From a virus: a DNA stretch of 38,846 nt. The position numbers and the translations under genes are program-made. The stretch covers positions 1 through 38,846 of the IMG/VR virus record IMGVR_UViG_3300024940_000003, one strand, 5' to 3'. Position 1 is the stretch's first letter; every line of letters begins with the position of its first letter. The notes under the pieces were generated by a model, which worked only from the letters and a program-made list of their open reading frames with translations, made no database searches and had not been told where the DNA came from. Shown piece by piece: positions 11,291-19,367 of this stretch.

Positions 11291-13695
11291 GCAGTGCAGT
11301 TAACCAGCAAGAGGTATTCGACCAGCTTACTAGTATCGGCTTAATTGTTGATAGTTTTATTATTGGTCGCATGGTGCGCTGCAAGGTTGAGGGTACCCGT
11401 GAGAAGAAGGGTTGGTACTCTCTTCACGATTTTACTAAGGACAATGGCGATGTGATCATTGTTGGTAGTTATGGTATTTGGCAGGGCAATGATAACGGTG
11501 CGCGTAAAATCAACATCGATCGCCAAGCGCTGAGCAATGACCAACGAGAGGCGCTTAAAGCTAAGTACGCACAGGATAGAGAAAAGGCGGAAGCTAACCG
11601 TAAACGTGAAATTATGCTGGCGGCAAAGCGCGCCCAAGCAACCTGGCTTAAGTTAAATGCTACTGGTGAATCTGAATACCTGAAACGTAAAAACGTAGGT
11701 GCTTATGGTGTGCGTTACTCTGACTCTGGCGCTATGGTTATTCCTGCTCAAGATAATAGCGGTTCTACTTACGGATTGCAGTTTATTTTGCCAGCAGGTC
11801 ATCCACGTAAAGCTAAAACTGGACGCGATAAAGAGTTCTGGCCAGTAGGCATGGAAATGCGTGGTAAGTACCACATTATTGGAGGTTCACCACGTAGAAC
11901 ATTGCTGGTGGCAGAAGGCTATGCCACTGCAGCAACTCTGCATGAAGCAACTGGGTTGCCAGTAGCAGTAGCATTTAATGCAAATAACCTGCTGCCAGTC
12001 GCACAAAATCTTAAAAAACGATATAAACGAGTCAATCAATTAATCTGCGCAGATGACGACTACATTCAAAAATGTGGCTCATGTGGAGAAATGACATTGA
12101 TGAGCCATGGTGAGTATTGCGAATATTGTGGATCTGAGCACGGTAAAAACAATGCTGGCACATCAAGTGCACAAGCTGCAGCACTTGCGGTTGATGGTCA
12201 TTGGATTGCTCCTGTTTTCACCATTGACCGTGAACGCAAAAAGATAACTGACTTCAATGATTTGCACGTATCAGAGGGTTTGCATGTTGTTCAGCATCAA
12301 GTTGAGCAAGCTATCCTCCAACTTGGCTGGGGTAGTGATGTATCAGCCAGCGTCACCTCTCTATCTGTGGGGGCGGGGGATGCGCTAAAGCCGTTGTTAG
12401 ATGTAGAGGATGCAGTTGATCGCTATTCTCTGATTTATGGCGCTGGTGGCACGATGTTCGACCATCAGGAAAGCGCTCTAATCCCAAAATCAGATGTGAT
12501 GGATATATGTGTTGACCATGCCTGGAAGGAATGGAAGCTACATAAAGGTCGTAAGGTTGTTCGCTTGTCTGAGGTTGGGTTTGATCCAACTGAGAATGAT
12601 AGACATATTAAGTGCAATCTGTGGGGTGGCTGGCCTACAACACCTAAGCAAGGTAAGTGCGATGTATTGCTGGATTTGCTGCAATATTTGTGCAGCGGTG
12701 AGGAAAAGAAAAATAGCACTGAAATCTATGAGTGGGTGCTCAAGTGGTTGGCTTATCCCATTCAGCACCGTGGTGCAAAAATGCGCACAGCGCTTATTTT
12801 TCATGGACCACAAGGCGTAGGTAAAAATCTATTTTTTGAAGCCTATGGGGCTATATACGGAAAATATAACCGTATTGTTGGCCAGGCAGAGCTTGATGAT
12901 AAGTTTAACGACTGGGCATCTGGCAAGTTATTCATGATTGCTGATGAGGTGATGGCTAGACAAGAGCTGTATCACCAAAAAAATAAGATTAAGGCATTAA
13001 TAACTGGTGAAAATATCCGCATTAATCCTAAAAATGTGGCTGCGCACGATGAGCGAAATCATGTAAATCTTGTATTCCTTTCCAATGAAATACAACCGTT
13101 GGTTCTGGATAAGGATGATCGGCGCTTTGTGGTTATCTGGGTGCCTGAAAAGCTAGGTGATGAGATGTATCGTGCCGTTGATGAAGAGATTAAAAGCGGT
13201 GGGGTGGCTGCATTGCATCACTACTTGCTTAATTTAGATCTAGGTGACTTTACTGAACACACAAAGCCGCCAATGACGCAATCAAAAGAGGATCTAATCG
13301 AGGTCAATAAAGATAGCGTGCAGCGATTTATGGATGATTGGATAAGCGGTGATATAGGCCTGAAGGTTATCCCATGTCACTCCGAAGATTTATATCGAGC
13401 TTACCAGCAATGGTCTAGACGGAATGGTGTAGCTAGGCCACGTGAGTCATCTCAATTTATCAGTACAGTTTCTAAAACCCGTGGATGGAAAAAAGGTCGT
13501 CCGCGCGTTTATAAATCATGTCATTACGAAGGTGATCAAGTTCAAATGAGCATGATCGCACCGCCAGTAGATTTAATTAATGAAAAATTCCAGATGGGTG
13601 AATTGCAGCCAGCAAAGTGGCTAACGGATTGCTACATGGAGTTTCGTAAAGATTTAGATGATAACTCTGCTCGTAGTGGGGGTGATCATGCGTAA
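11287..13695 (+). CDS. primase-helicase (Toprim + SF3, DUF5906)
   Basis: An 802-residue replication protein. Residues about 205-340 are a Toprim primase domain (LLVAEGYATAATLHEATGLP, then LICADDDY). A zinc-ribbon-like insertion with CGSCG and CEYCG (263-283) follows the ADDD motif. Residues about 460-680 are a superfamily 3 helicase of the DUF5906 type: Walker A HGPQGVGKN near 505, Walker B LFMIADEVM near 548, and the sensor-like VFLSNEIQP with DKDDRRF. The protein should prime and unwind phage DNA, probably at the iteron array directly behind it. The C-terminus (VQRFMDDWISGDIG onward) resembles a winged-helix extension. Confidence 0.88.
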   Translation: MSSAVNQQEVFDQLTSIGLIVDSFIIGRMVRCKVEGTREKKGWYSLHDFTKDNGDVIIVGSYGIWQGNDNGARKINIDRQALSNDQREALKAKYAQDREKAEANRKREIMLAAKRAQATWLKLNATGESEYLKRKNVGAYGVRYSDSGAMVIPAQDNSGSTYGLQFILPAGHPRKAKTGRDKEFWPVGMEMRGKYHIIGGSPRRTLLVAEGYATAATLHEATGLPVAVAFNANNLLPVAQNLKKRYKRVNQLICADDDYIQKCGSCGEMTLMSHGEYCEYCGSEHGKNNAGTSSAQAAALAVDGHWIAPVFTIDRERKKITDFNDLHVSEGLHVVQHQVEQAILQLGWGSDVSASVTSLSVGAGDALKPLLDVEDAVDRYSLIYGAGGTMFDHQESALIPKSDVMDICVDHAWKEWKLHKGRKVVRLSEVGFDPTENDRHIKCNLWGGWPTTPKQGKCDVLLDLLQYLCSGEEKKNSTEIYEWVLKWLAYPIQHRGAKMRTALIFHGPQGVGKNLFFEAYGAIYGKYNRIVGQAELDDKFNDWASGKLFMIADEVMARQELYHQKNKIKALITGENIRINPKNVAAHDERNHVNLVFLSNEIQPLVLDKDDRRFVVIWVPEKLGDEMYRAVDEEIKSGGVAALHHYLLNLDLGDFTEHTKPPMTQSKEDLIEVNKDSVQRFMDDWISGDIGLKVIPCHSEDLYRAYQQWSRRNGVARPRESSQFISTVSKTRGWKKGRPRVYKSCHYEGDQVQMSMIAPPVDLINEKFQMGELQPAKWLTDCYMEFRKDLDDNSARSGGDHA

Positions 13696-13950
13696 TTGTG
13701 CAGGGTTGTGCAAGGGTATGTTCAATGGTCTGTGCATGGTTAAAGCACCGTCATTATTGGCGTGTGCAGGGTGTGCAAGGGTTTTTATCACACGTATGCG
13801 CGAGAAAATAAATAAATATTTATTTAAACAATGTGCACCTGTGCGCACACGGGCGACCCCTGCACACCCTGCACACCCTGCACACGCCTTATTTTATGCG
13901 GTGTTTCGATATATTCACCCTTGCACAGACCATTGCACACCCTTGCACAT
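13696..13950. other. candidate replication origin with iterons
   Basis: About 255 bp with no convincing gene. TGTGCAGGG/TGTGCAAGGG units occur at 13697-13705, 13707-13716, 13763-13771 and 13772-13781. After an AT-rich stretch (13804-13830, with palindrome AATAAATATTTATT) the complementary form CCCTGCACA is repeated three times in perfect tandem (13858-13884), and CCCTTGCACA recurs at 13918-13927 and 13940-13949. Opposed iterons around an AT-rich core, right after the primase-helicase gene, fit a phage origin. No initiation was measured. Confidence 0.75.
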
Positions 13951-13958
13951 GTCTATTT

Positions 13959-14186
13959 ATGACTAATTTTAAAGAAAAAAGTATTAATGAATTTACTAAA
14001 GAAATGATTGAAGCCTTTGGCTTGGATCAGTTGGCAATCAGGGTAACTGGTCCAGATGGTCAGGTTTATAAACAATCTAAGAATTGGATTGATGAAGACC
14101 AATTAATCAAGATGGAAAAAGAACGGTTAAAAAATAATGAGCGTTATAAAACTGGAGGGGCTGGAAGTGGCTACAGGAGAAAGTAA
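13959..14186 (+). CDS. 75-aa hypothetical protein
   Basis: Begins MTNFKEKSINEFTKEMIEAF, with a small beta region (DQLAIRVTGPDGQVYKQSKN) and a basic helical end. Upstream frame extension into the origin repeats gives implausible His/Thr-rich sequence and is rejected. No clear ribosome site. Located between origin and terminase genes. Function unknown. Confidence 0.6.
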   Translation: MTNFKEKSINEFTKEMIEAFGLDQLAIRVTGPDGQVYKQSKNWIDEDQLIKMEKERLKNNERYKTGGAGSGYRRK

Positions 14187-14373
14187 ATTAGAAGTTTATG
14201 CTGCATCTGCTCATGAAAAATGTGAAGGCATCCGCTGCGCATACAAAGAAAGTTGTAACCGTTATTTAACACGCAACGAAGGCATTAATGAATTTTATAG
14301 TTTCTATGCACTGGCAGATACCGATTGTGAATATCACCAGCCAATGATTAAAAGTGAGGTTACAAATGGTTAA
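14167..14373 (+). CDS. 68-aa cysteine-containing protein
   Basis: GTG start chosen because GGAGG lies 8 bases upstream. A longer ATG frame begins at 14137 within the preceding gene. The product contains EKCEGIRCAYKESCNRY and TDCEYHQ, so four cysteines and a histidine could form a zinc site. Short Cys-rich proteins of this style often precede terminase genes. Function unknown. Its end overlaps the terminase small subunit start by 8 bp. Confidence 0.65.
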   Translation: MATGESKLEVYAASAHEKCEGIRCAYKESCNRYLTRNEGINEFYSFYALADTDCEYHQPMIKSEVTNG

Positions 14374-14950
14374 AGCAAATCAAACAGAGTTTGCTGAACT
14401 GATGGGCTGGACTAAGGGTTATGTTAGCCAACTAAAGCAGGCAGGACGTTTAGTTTTTTCTGAGGATGGCAAGGTGGATGTTGAGGCAAGTAAGATCAAG
14501 ATTGCTGAAACTGAAGACCCTAACCGAGATGATGTGAAAGCTCGCCATGCAAATGAGCGCGGTAGCGATAGTAAAGTAAATGAAATTGGTGCTCATTCGA
14601 CTACTGGCAAATCAAAAAAAGAAAAAGAGCCAAAAGACCCGAGCCGCGATAGCTTTTCACAATCTCGCGCAAAAGAGCAGCAATTCAAAGCGCTGCAGGC
14701 TGAGCTGGACTATCAGGAACGTATAGGAAAGTTAGTAGCGCGCGATGCTATGAAGGATGCAATTGGCGATATGGTCACTACATTTCGCCAAAACTTAGAA
14801 AACATGCCCCACCGCATTAGTGCTGAGTTGGTAGGAAAAGATATCAACGACATTCGTATCACCCTCAAGCAAGCCGTCCATCAAGTACTTACGCAGTTAG
14901 AAAAAGGCTGCAATGACAAATTGAATCAATCTGCTCAGGAGCAAGCATGA
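14366..14950 (+). CDS. terminase small subunit (Nu1-like / DUF1441)
   Basis: A 194-residue protein. The N-terminal winged-helix/HTH (QTEFAELMGWTKGYVSQLKQ, AGRLVFSEDGKVDVEAS) recognises DNA. A charged linker follows, then a coiled-coil C-terminus (KALQAELDYQERIGKLVARD, MVTTFRQNLENMPHRISAEL) that should bind the large subunit. ATG at 14366 has GAGG upstream. The GTG four codons earlier is less likely. The stop overlaps terL by ATGA. The packaging site is not recognised but should lie nearby. Confidence 0.85.
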   Translation: MVKANQTEFAELMGWTKGYVSQLKQAGRLVFSEDGKVDVEASKIKIAETEDPNRDDVKARHANERGSDSKVNEIGAHSTTGKSKKEKEPKDPSRDSFSQSRAKEQQFKALQAELDYQERIGKLVARDAMKDAIGDMVTTFRQNLENMPHRISAELVGKDINDIRITLKQAVHQVLTQLEKGCNDKLNQSAQEQA

Positions 14951-16911
14951 GTTTGCCATTTGATGCATTTCTTCTGACTTATGAAGCTGCTCGTAAAGCA
15001 GTAAGGCCTAAAGAGTTTTTAACCGTTAGTGAGTGGGCTGATAAGCACAGAATATTATCTGGTGAGGGTTCTGCTGAGCCTGGCGAATGGAAAACATCGC
15101 GCACCCCGTTTTTACGCGAGCCTATGGATTCACTTTCTGAGGACTCTGCTGATGAAAAAGTGGTGTTCATGAAATCAAGTCAAGTAGGTGGCACTGAGGC
15201 AGGCAGTAATTGGGTTGGTTACATCATGGATCATGCCAAAGGACCAGCAGCGATTGTAATGCCTACTGAGCGCAGCCTGAATGATTGGGTTTCTCAAAAA
15301 TTTGACCCGATGGCAAATGACACACCTGCAGTAGCAGAGGCGCTTTCTAAAAAGAGCAATAAGTCATCTGACAATAACGCACAGCGTAAGAAATTTCTTG
15401 GCGGTATTTTGTATTTTAAAACGGCCGGCTCTACCTCAGAGTTAAAGTCTACTAGCTTGCGTTATGCCTTGGCTGATGAAGTGGATGAATGGGCTTGGAG
15501 TACTGACCAAGGTGACCCACTAAAATTGCTAGATATTCGGTTAACAGCTTTTGGTGATTCAAAAATGTTTATTGTTAGTAGCCCCACTGTTAAAGATGCT
15601 AGCCATATTGAAGATGCGTTTGAAAAAGGTGACCAGCGCCGTTACCACGTGCCATGCCCGCATTGTGGAGAGATGCAGTATCTGAAATGGCATAACCTAC
15701 GCTGGACAAAGGATGTAAAAAATCCGAGAAAGATTGCGTCTGTTTACTACGCCTGCGAACACAATGGATGTGTGATTGAGGAATATCACAAAGCCATCAT
15801 GTTGCCGGAAAAAGGGCATGGCGGTGAGGCACGCTGGGTTGCCATGGCGCCTGATCATTTATATAAAAGTTATCACATCAATGCTTTGTACTCTCCAATT
15901 GGTCTTGGTAAATCTTGGACCCAGTTGGTTTATGAGTGGATTGATGCTCAGGACGATCCTAAAGACCTAATGGTGTTCATTAACACTCGCCTTGGTGAAA
16001 CATATGCGGACCGTAGCCATGATATTAAGCCAAATGCATTATCTGCCCGTGCAGAGCCTTACGCCTTACGTACGATACCAATTGGCTGTTTAGTTCTTAC
16101 TTGCGGGGTGGACACGCAAGATGATCGATTAGAGATTCAAATCACTGGTCATGGACGTGGTGGTCGCACTTGGCCTGTTGATTACCATGTTATCTACGGC
16201 AATCCAGGTGATGACGATGTTTGGGATTCTTTAGGTAAGTATTTGAAGGATGCTGTGTTTGTGAATCATTTCGGTAAGAGTTTGAGAATTGAAGCAACAG
16301 CTGTCGATACAGGCGGTCACCATACGCATATGGTTTATGGATTTTCTAGGCGTGCTGCAGCAGATTTTGGCGTTTCACGCGTTATAGCATGTAAGGGTGC
16401 AAGTACTTATGGCCGCGCTATTTTAGGAAAGCCAAGTTTGCAAGATGTTAACTGGCGAGGCCAAACCATTAAAAAAGGGGTGGCGCTGTATGTTATTGGT
16501 TCAGATACAGCAAAACATTTGCTCTATAACCGTTTAAATGGGGATAACGAGAAAGACCCAGGGGAGCGTCTTGTGCATTTTAGTACAGGACTGGATGACT
16601 CTTACTACGATGGTTTGGTGTCTGAAACTTACAACCCCAGAAAAAACAGATGGGAGCTTAAAAAAGGTAAGCGTAACGAGCAACTTGATACTTGGGTGCT
16701 ATCTATTGCAGCTAGTCATCATCCTGAAGTCTACCTGCATAAATGGAAAAAATCCGACTGGGAAAGACGCGAAGCAATGATAGAGCCACAAAATGTTGCA
16801 GATACTGATGCAACAGAAGTGCAACAACCGCAACCGGATGTGGTTGACGTATCAACCAACATTGGTGGCAAGCTGCAGCTTTCTGGTTTTAATCGTGGAG
16901 GGGCGCGATAG
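14947..16911 (+). CDS. terminase large subunit (gpA family)
   Basis: A 654-residue DNA-packaging motor of the lambda GpA type. It cuts concatemers and drives DNA into procapsids. The ATPase domain has a variant Walker A FMKSSQVGGTEAGSNW near residues 74-89, Walker B YALADEVDEW near 173-182, and a C motif VSSPTVKDAS. A zinc-like CPHCG...CEHNGC follows, then the nuclease half with TCGVDTQDDRLEIQ and AVDTGGHHT. Length is typical. The acidic, glutamine-rich tail would contact the portal. Confidence 0.95.
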   Translation: MSLPFDAFLLTYEAARKAVRPKEFLTVSEWADKHRILSGEGSAEPGEWKTSRTPFLREPMDSLSEDSADEKVVFMKSSQVGGTEAGSNWVGYIMDHAKGPAAIVMPTERSLNDWVSQKFDPMANDTPAVAEALSKKSNKSSDNNAQRKKFLGGILYFKTAGSTSELKSTSLRYALADEVDEWAWSTDQGDPLKLLDIRLTAFGDSKMFIVSSPTVKDASHIEDAFEKGDQRRYHVPCPHCGEMQYLKWHNLRWTKDVKNPRKIASVYYACEHNGCVIEEYHKAIMLPEKGHGGEARWVAMAPDHLYKSYHINALYSPIGLGKSWTQLVYEWIDAQDDPKDLMVFINTRLGETYADRSHDIKPNALSARAEPYALRTIPIGCLVLTCGVDTQDDRLEIQITGHGRGGRTWPVDYHVIYGNPGDDDVWDSLGKYLKDAVFVNHFGKSLRIEATAVDTGGHHTHMVYGFSRRAAADFGVSRVIACKGASTYGRAILGKPSLQDVNWRGQTIKKGVALYVIGSDTAKHLLYNRLNGDNEKDPGERLVHFSTGLDDSYYDGLVSETYNPRKNRWELKKGKRNEQLDTWVLSIAASHHPEVYLHKWKKSDWERREAMIEPQNVADTDATEVQQPQPDVVDVSTNIGGKLQLSGFNRGGAR

Positions 16912-17189
16912 TGGCTGAAGACATAGTAGATTTTATGATGCAGCAGTTTCGCGACGCTATTCCAGAGCTGAATAAAGAACAAATTCAGGAAAAACTAGAG
17001 ATAATTGAAACAACAACGCGTAAGCATTGGGGTGGAGAGGATGCGTATATCGCCAAGAAGAAAATCAATAAAGCCCAAGTTAAAAAAGCTGTGACTGAGT
17101 ACTTGGGTGGAAAACCGTTTAGTGAGATAAGAAAAGAGACTGGTGTAGGTAGAGCAACGATATTTAGGCATATGAAAAAAGGTGATTGA
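16911..17189 (+). CDS. 92-aa HTH protein (Mor-like)
   Basis: GTG start overlapping the terL stop (TAGTG). The C-terminal half, GGEDAYIAKKKINKAQ then FSEIRKETGVGRATIFRHMK, carries a helix-turn-helix like Mor/C activators and resolvase HTH tails. The N-terminal half is helical, as in Mor dimerisation domains. In Mu-like phages Mor activates middle genes. Here it could regulate the late genes, and the inverted repeats just downstream (17193, 17363, 19317) are natural candidate targets. This link is speculative. Confidence 0.65.
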   Translation: MAEDIVDFMMQQFRDAIPELNKEQIQEKLEIIETTTRKHWGGEDAYIAKKKINKAQVKKAVTEYLGGKPFSEIRKETGVGRATIFRHMKKGD

Positions 17190-17192
17190 TAT

Positions 17193-17220
17193 CGTCTCAT
17201 TTTCCCCTGAAATTGAGACA
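17193..17220. repeat. 28-bp inverted repeat, copy 1
   Basis: Arms CGTCTCATTTT and AAATTGAGACA around CCCCTG, with two arm mismatches. It shares its loop and arms with the copies at 17363 and 19317. Its right arm contains the -35 box TTGAGA of a candidate promoter. Confidence 0.8.
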
Positions 17221-17241
17221 GTGCTAGGCAGATAATACAAT
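17213..17241 (+). promoter_or_regulatory. sigma70-like promoter within the morphogenesis cluster
   Basis: TTGAGA (17213-17218) and TACAAT (17236-17241) are 17 bp apart. The -35 box is part of inverted repeat copy 1, so a protein bound to the repeat would control it. Expected start near 17248. Confidence 0.55.
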
Positions 17242-17247
17242 TTTATT

Positions 17248-17362
17248 AACCAGTAATTTAATCCAAACTTTTAGGAGTAAAGCGATGAACTGTTAATTTA
17301 ATGAGTTGTAACTAAGGTTAAAAATACAAATTTAATAAGGCTGCGAAAGTGGCCTTTTTTTT
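17248..17362 (+). ncRNA. candidate small RNA with 3-codon ORF
   Basis: Between the promoter above and a hairpin terminator lies a 115-nt AT-rich stretch without a long ORF. Inside, TAGGAG precedes ATG AAC TGT TAA (17284-17295), a possible minimal ORF. It may be a small RNA, or simply the leader of the head operon if the terminator is read through. Support is the promoter-terminator pair only. Confidence 0.35.
17337..17362 (+). terminator. rho-independent terminator before the W gene
   Basis: AAGGC (17337-17341) pairs with GCCTT (17352-17356) around a loop containing GCGAAAGT, followed by a run of T to 17362. It separates the terminase/Mor-like block from the head genes. Confidence 0.7.
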
Positions 17363-17390
17363 CGTCTCAAATTCCCCTAAAAATGAGACG
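17363..17390. repeat. 28-bp inverted repeat, copy 2
   Basis: Arms CGTCTCAAATT and AAAATGAGACG around CCCCTA. It starts directly after the terminator T run. The right half is identical to copy 3. Two mismatches in the left arm. Confidence 0.8.
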
Positions 17391-17431
17391 GTAATACCAA
17401 TAAGCTTGGCACTATTAATCGGAGATTCCGA

Positions 17432-17656
17432 ATGGCCGGCATTACACTCGAACAAGCAGAAACCAAGCTTAATGAATATCTAGAAGCAGAATCTAAGATT
17501 CTTGCTAATCAATCTTACGAATTTCAAGGGCGCCGCTTAAACCGCGCAAATCTAAAAGAAGTGCGTGATGGCATTGAGACTTGGGATGCCCGCGTAAAAG
17601 AGCTGGCTGCTAAAGCATATGGTGGCCGTCGTACATTCGTTGCTCGCCCAAGGTAA
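17432..17656 (+). CDS. head-tail joining protein W
   Basis: A 74-residue protein of the lambda gpW family: AETKLNEYLEAESKILANQS, then YEFQGRRLNRANLKEVRDGI and a basic end. GpW completes DNA-filled heads by plugging the portal. GGAG precedes the ATG. It follows the terminator and repeat copy 2 and precedes the portal gene by 6 bp, as in lambda. Confidence 0.88.
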   Translation: MAGITLEQAETKLNEYLEAESKILANQSYEFQGRRLNRANLKEVRDGIETWDARVKELAAKAYGGRRTFVARPR

Positions 17657-17662
17657 ATCATT

Positions 17663-19312
17663 ATGGCAAAAACTACACCAACCCGTAAACCGTTAGAAAT
17701 TAAACCGAACTTGGTTGATAAAGCAATTGGCTACTTTGCACCTAAAGTTGCACTAAGAAATATGCAGGCGCGCTCAGTGATGGCGTTGGCTGTAGGGGGA
17801 TCTAGTGGAATTGGTTATAAAGGCGCAAAACGTGATAATGCTGCAACATCAAACTGGAATTCTTTTGCAGGATCTGCTGAGGCTGATATTAGCCCAGACT
17901 TAGTCATGAATCGCGCACGTAGTCGCGATTTGGTGCGTAACAATCCTATTGCTGGTGGTGCTGTAGGGCAGATGACTACGAATGTGATAGGTACAGGCCT
18001 TTCACTCTCCCCGAAACCAGATGCAAAATTCTTAGGAATTACCGAACAGCAAGCAGATGAGTGGGCAGAAAACACTCTGCGTGAGTATTCTCTATGGGCT
18101 AATAGTAAAGACTGTGATCTACGCAGACAGTTAAACTTTTACCAAATTCAAGATCTGGTATTCCGTTCTCGCATGGAGTCCGGCGATGTATTTTCTATTA
18201 ATCTTATAAAACCACGTGGAAACAGATACGACCTGACATTACAAACCATTGAAGCAGACCGTTGCAGTAATCCTAATCGAAAACAAAATACCAACACAAT
18301 GGTTGATGGTATTGAGATGGATGGTGATGGTGCGCCTATTAGATACCACTTTAGCAAGATTCACCCTGGTAGTTTACGTCAAGCTGGTAATGAGTGGATC
18401 CCCGTACAGGCATACGGTGAAAATGGCCGTAAAAATGTAATTCATCTCTTCAAGCAATTGCGTCCTGAACAGGTGCGTGGCGTGCCTGAATTCGCCCCAA
18501 TTATTGAACCATTGAAGCAGCTAGGACGTTTCACAGATGCAGAGCTTCAAGCGGCTGTAGTGAACGGTATGTTTGCTATGTTTGTGCGAATGGATCACGA
18601 AGCGTTTATGGATATTTTTGACGACACTGGGCGCCAAAATTATGCAAAACAAGCATCGAATTGGGACGGGAGTCTTGATGATAATGGTCGAGTAATTAAT
18701 TTATTGCCAGGTGAAGAGCCTGTTTCGCCAAATCCTGGCAGACCAAACCCTGAGTTTGACCAATTCTTTCAATCGATTTTGCGCCAAATCGGGATGCAAC
18801 TGGAAATCCCCTTTGAAGTGCTGATCATGCATTTTCAATCAAGCTATTCAGCTGCGCGTGCTGCATTACTTGCCGCTTGGAAAACTTACCGTCGTTGGCG
18901 TGATTGGATGGCCTCTGACTTTTGTCAGCCTGTATATGAGTTGTGGCTAGAGGAAGCTGTAGCAAAAGGCTACATCAAAGCACCAGGCTTCTTTGCAGAC
19001 AAGCTTACTCGTGCAGCATGGAGTAAATCAATCTGGATTGGAGATGGTCCTGGCAGCATTGACCCAGCCAAAGAGGTTTCTGCTGCAAAAGAGCGAGTGG
19101 AGCTAGGTATATCAACACGCGAGACAGAAAGCATTCTGCATGATGGTGTGCCTTATGAAACCAAACATAAGCAATTAGCCAAAGAAAAACGCATGCGCGA
19201 TGCTGACGGCTTGACTGTTTTGCCATCACAAGGCGGTATTCCAGTAAAGATTGAAGACTTAGATGAAGACTTAGATTTAGATAAGAAAAAAAATGAAGAC
19301 GATGATGAATAA
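17663..19312 (+). CDS. portal protein (lambda gpB family)
   Basis: A 549-residue portal subunit. Twelve copies form the DNA channel at the head vertex. Typical segments are RARDLVRNNPIAGGAVGQMT-like (residues about 85-105), LEADR-like ETIEADRCSNPN, VIHLFKQLRPEQVRGVPEFA and the IPFEVLIMHFQSSYSAARAA stretch near 390. The C-terminal tail is acidic (EDLDEDLDLDKKKNEDDDE). Length matches lambda gpB (about 530). Confidence 0.95.
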   Translation: MAKTTPTRKPLEIKPNLVDKAIGYFAPKVALRNMQARSVMALAVGGSSGIGYKGAKRDNAATSNWNSFAGSAEADISPDLVMNRARSRDLVRNNPIAGGAVGQMTTNVIGTGLSLSPKPDAKFLGITEQQADEWAENTLREYSLWANSKDCDLRRQLNFYQIQDLVFRSRMESGDVFSINLIKPRGNRYDLTLQTIEADRCSNPNRKQNTNTMVDGIEMDGDGAPIRYHFSKIHPGSLRQAGNEWIPVQAYGENGRKNVIHLFKQLRPEQVRGVPEFAPIIEPLKQLGRFTDAELQAAVVNGMFAMFVRMDHEAFMDIFDDTGRQNYAKQASNWDGSLDDNGRVINLLPGEEPVSPNPGRPNPEFDQFFQSILRQIGMQLEIPFEVLIMHFQSSYSAARAALLAAWKTYRRWRDWMASDFCQPVYELWLEEAVAKGYIKAPGFFADKLTRAAWSKSIWIGDGPGSIDPAKEVSAAKERVELGISTRETESILHDGVPYETKHKQLAKEKRMRDADGLTVLPSQGGIPVKIEDLDEDLDLDKKKNEDDDE

Positions 19313-19316
19313 ATCA

Positions 19317-19344
19317 CGTCTCATTTTCCCCTAAAAATGAGACG
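19317..19344. repeat. 28-bp inverted repeat, copy 3
   Basis: Perfect 11-bp arms CGTCTCATTTT/AAAATGAGACG with loop CCCCTA, in the 55-bp gap between portal and protease genes. No T run follows, so it is not an obvious terminator. Confidence 0.85.
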
Positions 19345-19367
19345 TCACACTCTGTAATGTTAAACCT

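Noticed and set aside
12353-12820. Overlapping ORFs on both strands inside the primase gene
   Set aside because: Composition fits frame shadows, none has a ribosome site and the primase domain covers the region.
13858-13884. Tandem 9-mer array as a CRISPR or microsatellite
   Set aside because: Units have no spacers, also occur inverted across an AT-rich core, and match origin iterons.
13658-13966. 102-codon plus-strand ORF through the origin repeats
   Set aside because: Product is Cys/His/Pro-rich with repeat-derived low complexity, no ribosome site, and the DNA is better explained by iterons.
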